From a virus, in the IMG/VR virus record IMGVR_UViG_3300043357_000021, positions 1 through 23,371 of that record: a stretch of DNA of 23,371 nt; one strand, written 5' to 3'. Shown here in pieces: positions 1 to 4,793 of this stretch. The notes under the pieces are model-generated. The model did no database searches and was not told where the DNA came from. It saw only the letters and a program-made list of their open reading frames with translations. A program made the translations under genes and the position numbers. Numbering within the stretch: the stretch's first letter is position 1; every line of letters begins with the position of its first letter.

Positions 1-2
1 CG

Positions 3-167
3 GTCGAATATACCGTGACCATCCGTCATTTCGTCAGCGGCGGTGAGTGGATGATGGGGGTGACGGTCAAGGACGTCGCCATGGACAACGCGGAGGAATG
101 CCGCCGGGTGGCGCTGGATCTGAAATGCGCCGCCACGATGCTCGAGGAGGAGATCGCCGCCTCATGA
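3..167 (+). CDS. Partial hypothetical protein, C-terminal 54 residues
   Basis: An open frame enters from the left edge and ends at TGA 165-167, so only the C-terminal 54 residues are visible and no start can be given. The visible part mixes a short beta-like stretch (VEYTVTIRHF) with a helical, acidic C-terminus (ATMLEEEIAAS). The stop overlaps the next ATG as ATGA, the same coupling seen throughout the window, which supports it as a real gene end. I do not recognise the family and no function can be assigned. Confidence 0.6.
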   Translation, partial: VEYTVTIRHFVSGGEWMMGVTVKDVAMDNAEECRRVALDLKCAATMLEEEIAAS

Positions 168-430
168 TCATCCCCAGGATCACGCTCCTCCCCGAGATCA
201 TGCTCCTCTGCGCCCTCGGCAACCTCGCCTTCTTCATCTGGTGGTGGCGCGCGATCCGCCGCGTGCTCATCCTTCAGCGCCTCCTCGAGCGGATCTGCGT
301 CGACGCCTTCATGCGTCAGAGCGCCCCCGTCTGGAACGCCTGGGCCGATACCCACCACAAGGAGATCATGGTTCGGATCTCGGCGCGCGACACCGGCACC
401 GATGGGGTCGCCAATGACGAAGCAGCCTGA
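164..430 (+). CDS. Small membrane protein, unknown function
   Basis: This encodes an 88-residue protein. The start ATG at 164 overlaps the preceding stop by four bases; an in-frame upstream ATG at 47 would run through the previous gene and was rejected. Residues about 8-28 form one hydrophobic segment ending in a WWW cluster, followed by a basic amphipathic stretch (RAIRRVLILQRLLER), typical of a single-span membrane protein with a cytoplasmic basic flank. The rest is soluble and unremarkable. Small membrane proteins are common in early phage regions, but nothing here identifies a lysis, exclusion or other role. Confidence 0.65.
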   Translation: MIIPRITLLPEIMLLCALGNLAFFIWWWRAIRRVLILQRLLERICVDAFMRQSAPVWNAWADTHHKEIMVRISARDTGTDGVANDEAA

Positions 431-629
431 AACGACACGCTGGCCATTCCACCCCGTCGGGCCATGGCCCCGGCATTGCCATAATCAGGACAAATGCCGA
501 CTCAATCGTAAATGCTGGTGGGGTCTGGCTGACAATTTGTGCGCCCACCAGGACCGGGATATCGCGCCGGAAGTGGAACTGAGTGATGAGGGGGTTGACG
601 TTTTGTCTCCCCCCACCATATGGTCCTGA
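414..629 (+). CDS. Small cysteine-rich protein, possible metal binder
   Basis: This encodes 71 residues starting at ATG 414, inside the end of the previous gene; GGGGT at 404-408 gives a reasonable ribosome binding site, better than the in-frame ATG at 402. Four cysteines at 22, 28, 34 and 43 (C-x5-C-x5-C-x8-C), with nearby histidines at 21, 23 and 45, suggest zinc or iron-sulfur binding. The N-terminus is rich in Trp and Pro, the C-terminus acidic. Third-position G/C is about 65 percent, lower than most neighbours, so the gene may be recently acquired or only marginal. Family not recognised. Confidence 0.55.
   Translation: MTKQPETTRWPFHPVGPWPRHCHNQDKCRLNRKCWWGLADNLCAHQDRDIAPEVELSDEGVDVLSPPTIWS
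595..624 (+). promoter_or_regulatory. Candidate sigma70-type promoter
   Basis: TTGACG (595-600) matches five of six consensus -35 bases. TATGGT (619-624) matches four of six -10 bases, with an 18-base spacer. It lies at the end of the preceding cysteine-rich gene and about 80 bases before the ATG at 703, in a locally less GC-rich stretch. Transcription would begin around 631, just before the hairpin at 635-667. Prediction from consensus only. Confidence 0.45.
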
Positions 630-634
630 ACGAC

Positions 635-667
635 CCGGGGCCGGGCGCGCCAAACGCCCGGCCCCGG
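635..667 (+). promoter_or_regulatory. Strong hairpin in the leader of 703-1287
   Basis: CCGGGGCCGGGCG (635-647) pairs perfectly with CGCCCGGCCCCGG (655-667): 13 base pairs around a 7-base loop. No T-run follows, so it is a poor intrinsic terminator in this direction. If the promoter at 595-624 is real, this is a stem-loop at the very 5' end of the transcript, a position that often protects mRNA from decay. It could instead be a residual terminator or protein-binding site. Confidence 0.55.
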
Positions 668-702
668 CATTCCATACCCAGACCCAACACAAGGACCCTA
701 CC

Positions 703-1287
703 ATGTCAGACATCCGTGTCATCCCCACCAAGGACAACGGCATCGCCGTTGTCACTCCCTACAATTCCACTTTCGTGGTCGGCGCCCGGCGGCTCGCCGG
801 GAAGTGGGGCGCGGTGACGCTTCCCTCCGGCGGCACCGAGAGGGCGTGGCTGTTTCCCGCCGAGGTCAGACATGACGTCCTCGCCCTGCTGCGTGAGGTT
901 TACGGCGAGGACGGCACCGTCCCCGTCGAAACCACACGGCTGCGGGTCCGCGTCGACCTCGACGAACGCGGCCTCGATACCGGCGCCAAGACCAACGTCG
1001 TGATCGGCGGGCGTGAGATCGCCCACGTGTATGGCCGCGACAGCGGCGCCCGGCTGGGCGCCAACGTGGTGCTCCGTTCCGGTAAATTCAGCTCCGGCGG
1101 CAGCATGAAGCACCCCTTCATCGTGATCCACGACGACACCGTGATCGATCTGCCGCGCCTGCCGCGCCCGATGGCTGAGAAGCTGATCGCCGCTCACCCC
1201 GATCATTGCCGCATTGTCGCTGAGGACGGCACCGAGCTGGTCGAGACGCCGATCGGCGACAACGTCGTGCCGCTGCGGGGGGCCTGA
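703..1287 (+). CDS. Conserved mobile-element protein of unknown function
   Basis: This encodes a 194-residue protein. The ATG at 703 is preceded by AAGGA (691-695) at good spacing, and is chosen over an in-frame ATG at 583 that lies before the hairpin. Two conserved blocks are visible. The N-terminal one has the pattern TPYNSTFVVGARRLAGKWG...AWLFPAE...ALLREVYGEDG (about residues 18-69). The central one reads GREIAHVYGRDSGARLG followed by SGGSMKHPF. From memory this layout occurs in proteins carried by proteobacterial plasmids, integrative elements and some phages, with no established activity. The N-terminal block loosely recalls small modules with an AW-F-P signature, but I would not infer function from it. 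Confidence 0.85.
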   Translation: MSDIRVIPTKDNGIAVVTPYNSTFVVGARRLAGKWGAVTLPSGGTERAWLFPAEVRHDVLALLREVYGEDGTVPVETTRLRVRVDLDERGLDTGAKTNVVIGGREIAHVYGRDSGARLGANVVLRSGKFSSGGSMKHPFIVIHDDTVIDLPRLPRPMAEKLIAAHPDHCRIVAEDGTELVETPIGDNVVPLRGA

Positions 1288-1290
1288 ACC

Positions 1291-1671
1291 ATGGCGAACT
1301 GGATCTCCGTCTCCCCCGACGGCTGGACCCGCTGGGAGGTCAACCTGACCGAGTTTCCCTCGCCGGTCGTGGTCACCGTCTGCGTGAAGCGCACCGGCAC
1401 CGAATACAAGCGCAGGCTCAAACAATACTCCATCAACTGGGCGCGGGCGGTGCGATTGGCGCGTGACGCGGCGATGGAAACGCAACCCCCCGCTCGCGTT
1501 TCCAAACCGCCGTTACAGGACGAGAACACCGTCTCCTGCGGCGGCTGCGGCTCGTTCACCCACGAGGCCTGCACCTACGATCCCGCGTTCACCTTCATCG
1601 ACGGCGTCTGCCCGCACGACCCGCGCCCGTGGGTCAAGGCGGCGCGGGCCGCGCATGCCGGGAGGGCCTGA
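1291..1671 (+). CDS. Hypothetical protein with C-terminal cysteine cluster
   Basis: This encodes a 126-residue protein starting three bases after the previous stop. The N-terminal half contains alternating hydrophobic beta-like segments (for example SPVVVTVCVKRTGTEYKRRL) followed by a short helix. The C-terminal part has cysteines at 83, 86, 94 and 107 (C-x2-C-x7-C-x12-C, in CGGCG...CTYD...GVCPHD), compatible with a small zinc-binding knuckle. I do not recognise the family. Its position in a tightly packed series supports that it is expressed with the flanking accessory genes. Confidence 0.75.
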   Translation: MANWISVSPDGWTRWEVNLTEFPSPVVVTVCVKRTGTEYKRRLKQYSINWARAVRLARDAAMETQPPARVSKPPLQDENTVSCGGCGSFTHEACTYDPAFTFIDGVCPHDPRPWVKAARAAHAGRA

Positions 1672-1674
1672 GCC

Positions 1675-1968
1675 ATGCCTCTCGTCGTCTACCCCGGCCA
1701 CATCGTGGCCACCCCGGGCGCCATCGAGGCGGTCACCCCGGAGCGCATGTCTCGCTGCCTCCGTCGCCATCTCTCCGGCGACTGGGGCTGCGTCGATCCG
1801 CACGACCGAGCCATCAATGACGCGGCGGTGATCCACCGCCACCGCGTCATGTCGGCATATGCGATCGACCCCGATCTGCCGACGCTTGGTTACGGCGCCA
1901 ATACGTTGTGGATCATCACCGATCGCGGGTGGGGCATCACGACGTTTCTGCTGCCGAGTGAGTATTGA
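1675..1968 (+). CDS. Plasmid-related small protein family
   Basis: This encodes a 97-residue protein with a good ribosome binding site (GGAGGG, 1661-1666). The pattern SGDWGCVDPHDRAIND (about residues 34-49), then HRVMSAY, LWIITDRGWGITTFLLPSEY at the C-terminus, matches a small family I recall from plasmids, integrative elements and phages of Proteobacteria. Databases often misname it as a restriction-methylation subunit. No biochemical role is known to me. Its presence links the left part of this window to the shared accessory pool of mobile elements rather than to virion assembly. Confidence 0.85.
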   Translation: MPLVVYPGHIVATPGAIEAVTPERMSRCLRRHLSGDWGCVDPHDRAINDAAVIHRHRVMSAYAIDPDLPTLGYGANTLWIITDRGWGITTFLLPSEY

Positions 1969-1971
1969 GCC

Positions 1972-2157
1972 ATGCTCGCTGACATCTACTGGACCGTCAT
2001 GGCCTGCGTTCTCCTCTGGGTCATCAACGATTGCATGGCCGAACAGCGCCAGTGGAAGGCCAGCGCCGATCGGCTCCAGGCCGAGGCCGACAAGCGACAC
2101 TGGGACGCTGTCTTCGCGCGCATCGAGGGCCGCGTGACCGACGAGGGGGAGGGCTGA
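1972..2157 (+). CDS. Small membrane protein with coiled tail
   Basis: This encodes a 61-residue protein. Residues about 3-20 (ADIYWTVMACVLLWVIND) form a single hydrophobic span at the N-terminus. The rest is a charged helix (EQRQWKASADRLQAEADKRHW) likely to be coiled coil. The layout resembles small anchored phage proteins such as spanin-like or superinfection-exclusion proteins, but there is no lipobox or proline-rich segment to support a specific role. It starts three bases after the previous stop, so it is probably co-translated. Confidence 0.65.
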   Translation: MLADIYWTVMACVLLWVINDCMAEQRQWKASADRLQAEADKRHWDAVFARIEGRVTDEGEG

Positions 2158-2159
2158 GC

Positions 2160-2270
2160 ATGGGCTGGCTGCTTCTTGGTGTCCTGTTCTGGATTTTGTG
2201 CAATCCGATTTTCTGGGTGCTCGTGTTTCTCGGTGTCTGGACTTGCATCCCTTCGGCGGAGGACCGGTGA
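2160..2270 (+). CDS. Very small hydrophobic protein
   Basis: This encodes 36 residues, nearly all hydrophobic (GWLLLGVLFWILC...FWVLVFLGVWTC), ending SAEDR. A purine-rich site (GAGGGGGAGGG, ending about 2153) lies just upstream of ATG 2160. The stop overlaps the GTG start of the next gene (GTGA). It would insert as one or two membrane segments. Function is unknown; small size makes the call tentative, but the ribosome binding site and the double-ended packing argue it is translated. Confidence 0.55.
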   Translation: MGWLLLGVLFWILCNPIFWVLVFLGVWTCIPSAEDR

Positions 2271-2482
2271 CCCCCGTCGCCTACCGCGCCGCCCTGATCA
2301 CCCTCGGCTGGAGCCAGCGCGAGTTGGCTTCACGCCTGGGTATCTCGCACAACACGACATACCGTTACGCCAAGGGCGAGCGTCAGATCCCCCCTGGCAT
2401 CGCCGCGTGGCTCGAGAGCCTCGCGCGCCTCGTCGCGTCACACCCGCCGCCCCACCAACCCGACTCCGACCCCGAGGACTGA
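2267..2482 (+). CDS. Small XRE-type helix-turn-helix regulator
   Basis: This encodes a 71-residue DNA-binding protein beginning at GTG 2267, which overlaps the previous stop. An in-frame ATG at 2198 would add residues read from inside the membrane-protein gene and was rejected. The helix-turn-helix spans about residues 7-42: LGWSQRELASRLGISHNTTY with the typical -RYAKGER- turn, then a helix ending IAAWLESLARLV. The tail is short and proline-rich. Size and layout fit a Cro-like or other one-domain phage or plasmid repressor. Its operator is not identified. Confidence 0.8.
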   Translation: MTPVAYRAALITLGWSQRELASRLGISHNTTYRYAKGERQIPPGIAAWLESLARLVASHPPPHQPDSDPED

Positions 2483-2486
2483 TCCA

Positions 2487-2825
2487 ATGTGGCTTTCCAA
2501 CAGCCTGCTCGACGAAGCGCGCGCCCTTGAGGTGCGCGTTTTCTATCTCAGCTACGCCGCCTGCAGACGCTGGGCTGAACACCGCGACAAAGGGGAGCCG
2601 CTGGTTTTCAGCGGCTGGTATTGGACGCACGGCAAGCGCGAGGCCGGCCCGTATAAATCCCAAAGCGCCGCGTGGCGTGACGCGTGGTATACTCTCGGGC
2701 GCCACAAGGCGCCGCTGTTGACCGCGCACAATGACCAGTTCGAGCGCGAGCGGAACGCGCTCAAGACCACCGTGAAACGGCGCAAACACAAGATCGTCAC
2801 AGCCCAGGCAGCGGTGCTGCACTGA
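2487..2825 (+). CDS. Hypothetical protein between two regulators
   Basis: This encodes a 112-residue protein with GAGGA (2474-2478) upstream of ATG 2487. It is basic and rich in aromatic residues (VFYLSYAACRRWAEH; FSGWYWTHGKREAGPYKSQ), and ends in a lysine/arginine-rich helix (KTTVKRRKHKIVTAQ) that could touch nucleic acid. I do not recognise a family. It overlaps the next gene by one base (TGATG), so it is probably co-translated with the second helix-turn-helix protein. Confidence 0.7.
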   Translation: MWLSNSLLDEARALEVRVFYLSYAACRRWAEHRDKGEPLVFSGWYWTHGKREAGPYKSQSAAWRDAWYTLGRHKAPLLTAHNDQFERERNALKTTVKRRKHKIVTAQAAVLH

Positions 2826-3355
2826 TGACCACCATGCGATTTCGCGCCGAGCTGGAGCCCTCGGCGAAACGCCTGCGCGAGGCGGTGGCGGCCAAGGGCC
2901 TCAGCGCCTCCGACCTCGCCCGGGCGATCGACATCTCGCCCAATACGGTCACCAACCGCATGAGGGCCAAAAACGGCGTCACGCCCGCGCACGCCCGGGC
3001 GATGGCCGGGGTCCTGGGCTGCGCCTGGGAGCCGCTGGTCTCAAAGATCAACCGCGCCAACGGCAAGACGAAGGCCACACCGAAACCGAGGAAGAAGATG
3101 GGCCGCCCCAAGGGCGGCAAGAACCGCCCGCGCCAGCCTGGGCCGGCCAGCAGGGCTCTGGCGCTGCACAAGGCCGCCGCCCCCCTCGACCCGCCTCTGC
3201 TGCCTTTCACGCCCCGTCCCACCCTCTCGCGGCCCGTGCTGGCGATGGAGGTGCTTTCCGACGGCACCGCCAGCATTGTCCTGAACACCGTCCTGCCGAT
3301 CGACCGCGCCTCGGTGGTGTTTCGGCAGTTGCTGGACATGTCCCTGGTTCGCTAG
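2825..3355 (+). CDS. Helix-turn-helix regulator with AT-hook-like basic region
   Basis: This encodes a 176-residue protein. An XRE-like helix-turn-helix covers about residues 14-66 (LREAVAAKGLSASDLARAID, then ISPNTVTNRMRAKNG and a closing helix). It is followed by a strongly basic linker with GRPKGGKNRPR at 93-103, resembling an extended AT-hook. The C-terminal 50 residues (VLAMEVLSDGTASIVLNTVL and onward) look like a small beta/alpha domain, possibly for oligomerisation. An alternative start is Met4. It is the last gene before the double-hairpin terminator, so it could control the switch to the late genes downstream; that is inference. Confidence 0.8.
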   Translation: MTTMRFRAELEPSAKRLREAVAAKGLSASDLARAIDISPNTVTNRMRAKNGVTPAHARAMAGVLGCAWEPLVSKINRANGKTKATPKPRKKMGRPKGGKNRPRQPGPASRALALHKAAAPLDPPLLPFTPRPTLSRPVLAMEVLSDGTASIVLNTVLPIDRASVVFRQLLDMSLVR

Positions 3356-3365
3356 GCTCCCCGCG

Positions 3366-3433
3366 CCGGGCGGCCACGCCCGGTCCCCCCTCGACCCGGT
3401 TCGCGCCTGCCATCGCGCGGGCCGGGTCTTTTT
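3366..3433 (+). terminator. Tandem hairpins with T-run, rho-independent terminator
   Basis: The first hairpin is CCGGGCG (3366-3372) with CGCCCGG (3377-3383) around GCCA. The second is a stem of about 14 pairs: 3393-3406 pairs with 3415-3428, including two G-T pairs. TTTTT (3429-3433) follows directly. This is the clearest terminator in the window and closes the left operon 11 bases after its last gene. Confidence 0.88.
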
Positions 3434-3487
3434 CGTTTCATGGTTCGGTCGCTTGCGCTCCCCCTGTTGCCCCGGTATCGCTCAACC

Positions 3488-3503
3488 GCAACTTTTGCGC
3501 TGG
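3488..3503 (+). promoter_or_regulatory. GCAA-N3-TTGC dyad in gene-free gap
   Basis: The stretch between the terminator and ATG 3539 contains no gene. In it GCAACTTTTGCGCTGG carries a short inverted repeat (GCAA-N3-TTGC) and is nearly repeated in the only comparable gap before the portal gene (4754-4780). Location and recurrence suggest a regulatory site, perhaps a late promoter element or operator. I find no convincing sigma70 -35/-10 pair beside it. Confidence 0.35.
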
Positions 3504-3538
3504 CATGGTGCCGCGTCTGCAACCCGAGGAGTAACTCA

Positions 3539-4096
3539 ATGCCGTTCGTGCAGGGCTTTCTGAAGGTTCGCCGCTACCGGAACCCCGACAATTCCCTCCC
3601 TGGTGAAGAGGGGCCGGTGGACCCCGACTACGGGGTCGGCGAGGGGCACCCCGACAACGGGCTCCCCCCACTGGGATCTGGCGTCGGGCCTGATAATGGT
3701 CTTCCGAGGCCGCCTCCCGGCGCTGGCTGGCCGCCGCTGACGCCGAGCCACCCCATCCAGCCCGCGCCTCCGGGGACGCCCCCCGGCTCGATCTGGCCGC
3801 CCGTCAATGGTCCGGTTGACCCCGGTTACGGCGTCGGTCAGGGCGGCGCGGCGGGGCAGCTCCCGGCCGGGGCACCGCCGGCAGCGGGGCAACTCCCGGC
3901 CGGGACTCCGCCGGCAGCGGGGCAGCTCCCGTCTGGCGGACGTCCCGCCGCACCGGATCAGAGCCTGCCGTCTCAGGTGTTCTGGGTCGTCTGCGGCATC
4001 CCCGGCGTCGGTTGGAGATATGTCGCTATCGATCCGAACGCGGTGGTGCCGTCGCACCCGATCCACCGGCCCCCGCCGACCGCTCAGCCCAAGTAA
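3539..4096 (+). CDS. Proline/glycine-rich phage protein with internal repeats
   Basis: This encodes a 185-residue protein. ATG 3539 has GAGGAG closely upstream, and the in-frame ATG at 3440 sits next to the terminator without such a site. The first two thirds are low-complexity: PDNSLP or PDNGLP three times, GPVDPDYGVGEG and GPVDPGYGVGQG, PSHPI, and an 11-residue repeat (AGQLPAGAPPA). The C-terminal block (FWVVCGIPGVGWRYVAIDPN) is better conserved. From memory, similar PDN-LP/PSHPI/WRYV proteins occur in several podovirus genomes without a known role. It is the first gene after the terminator and leads directly into the hydrolase gene. Confidence 0.75.
   Translation: MPFVQGFLKVRRYRNPDNSLPGEEGPVDPDYGVGEGHPDNGLPPLGSGVGPDNGLPRPPPGAGWPPLTPSHPIQPAPPGTPPGSIWPPVNGPVDPGYGVGQGGAAGQLPAGAPPAAGQLPAGTPPAAGQLPSGGRPAAPDQSLPSQVFWVVCGIPGVGWRYVAIDPNAVVPSHPIHRPPPTAQPK
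3851..3931 (+). repeat. 33-base in-frame tandem repeat
   Basis: Two full units (3851-3883, 3884-3916) and a partial third (from 3917) encode AGQLPAG-PPA within the proline-rich protein. The units differ at only a few bases, so the array is young and could vary in copy number through slippage. Confidence 0.85.
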
Positions 4097-4468
4097 GTGC
4101 CTTTCGTCGCCTCCGATCCATACGCGCGACTGGGCGAGGTGATCGACACCGGCCACTGCATGCGTCACGTGCAAGTGGTGGCCGGCGTCACCCACTCGTC
4201 CACCCTGCGGCGTGGCGAGCGTGTGCGCGGGGCCAATGTCCCGCGTGGCACGGTCGTCGGCACGTTCGACGCCGAGGGCCGCTACGCCAACGCCACCGAC
4301 GGCTCCAGCCACGTCGCGATCCTGCTCGAGGAGACCGCCGACGGGCTCCGCGTGGTCGACCAGTGGCGTGGCCAGCCCGTGCATGAGCGGTTGATCCGTT
4401 TCAAGGGTGGGCAGGGCACCGCCAACAACGACGGTGATCGGTTCCATGTCGTCCTGGAAACCGCCTGA
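4097..4468 (+). CDS. BPSL0067-family NlpC/P60-like hydrolase
   Basis: This encodes a 123-residue protein with a GTG start (4097) directly abutting the previous stop (TAAGTG). The next ATG would remove the putative catalytic cysteine, so the GTG is preferred. Family signatures are visible: Cys21 in a GHCMRHVQ helix, a GTVVGTF...GRYAN strand pair, His72 in SSHVAILL, and VVDQW at 86-90. This cysteine-histidine arrangement is that of BPSL0067 proteins, which are small papain-like (NlpC/P60-related) peptidoglycan amidases or endopeptidases. Next to a small membrane protein and without signal peptide it may be the phage cell-wall-degrading enzyme. The activity is inferred. Confidence 0.8.
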   Translation: MPFVASDPYARLGEVIDTGHCMRHVQVVAGVTHSSTLRRGERVRGANVPRGTVVGTFDAEGRYANATDGSSHVAILLEETADGLRVVDQWRGQPVHERLIRFKGGQGTANNDGDRFHVVLETA

Positions 4469-4715
4469 CGGTTTCTCGACTCTGCGCGCCGCCTTCTGGC
4501 TGCTCGCCGTCGTTGTCGTCACCGAATTGATCGTCACCCTCGAGGCCGTGTCCGTCTGTGCGTGGATGGTCCTGACCCAGGCCACGAAGCTGGGCGATTG
4601 CGGCAACGTGGGCGTTCAGGTGCGCGAGGTCTGGGCAGAGATGCTCGCCGCGATCCTCGCGCTGCTGCTTGCCTCCCGGAACGGCGCGCCGCCCCCGCCG
4701 CCACCGCCGCCCTGA
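4446..4715 (+). CDS. Small two-span membrane protein, holin candidate
   Basis: This encodes an 89-residue protein. ATG 4446 lies inside the hydrolase gene (23-base overlap). Two hydrophobic segments are present, about residues 13-38 (AAFWLLAVVVVTELIVTLEA and onward) and 61-76 (VWAEMLAAILALLLA), separated by a small polar loop (TKLGDCGNVGVQ). It ends in a run of eight prolines. Size, two membrane spans and position beside a cell-wall hydrolase fit a class II holin-type protein, but holins lack shared sequence signatures, so this is inference. Confidence 0.6.
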   Translation: MSSWKPPDGFSTLRAAFWLLAVVVVTELIVTLEAVSVCAWMVLTQATKLGDCGNVGVQVREVWAEMLAAILALLLASRNGAPPPPPPPP

Positions 4716-4753
4716 CTACAACCTCCGCTTGCGCCGCCCTGGTTCTCCGCGTA

Positions 4754-4780
4754 TTTGCGCTGGTAGCAATTTTTGCGGTG
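4754..4780 (+). promoter_or_regulatory. Repeated TTTGCGCTGG and GCAA-N3-TTGC motif before portal
   Basis: The 78-base gap before the portal holds TTTGCGCTGG (4754-4763), identical to 3494-3503, and GCAATTTTTGCGGTG (4766-4780), which matches 13 of 15 bases of 3488-3502. The dyad is only 13 bases from the portal ATG, which otherwise lacks an obvious ribosome binding site. This suggests a shared regulatory element; its nature is unknown. Confidence 0.35.
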
Positions 4781-4793
4781 ATGATCTCACGCC

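Noticed and set aside
3620-3637. GACCCCG-ACTA-CGGGGTC hairpin inside the proline-rich gene
   Set aside because: It follows from the coding sequence for VDPDYGV, lacks a T-run and lies in the middle of a gene, so there is no support for a terminator.
3536-4606. Long minus-strand frame of 356 residues opposite the proline-rich and hydrolase genes
   Set aside because: The GC-rich sequence produces long open shadows; the plus strand encodes a recognised BPSL0067 protein and has ribosome binding sites.
4446-4793. Possible sigma54 or sigma70 promoter before the portal
   Set aside because: No pair of boxes with correct spacing could be found; only the repeated GCAA-N3-TTGC motif is reported.
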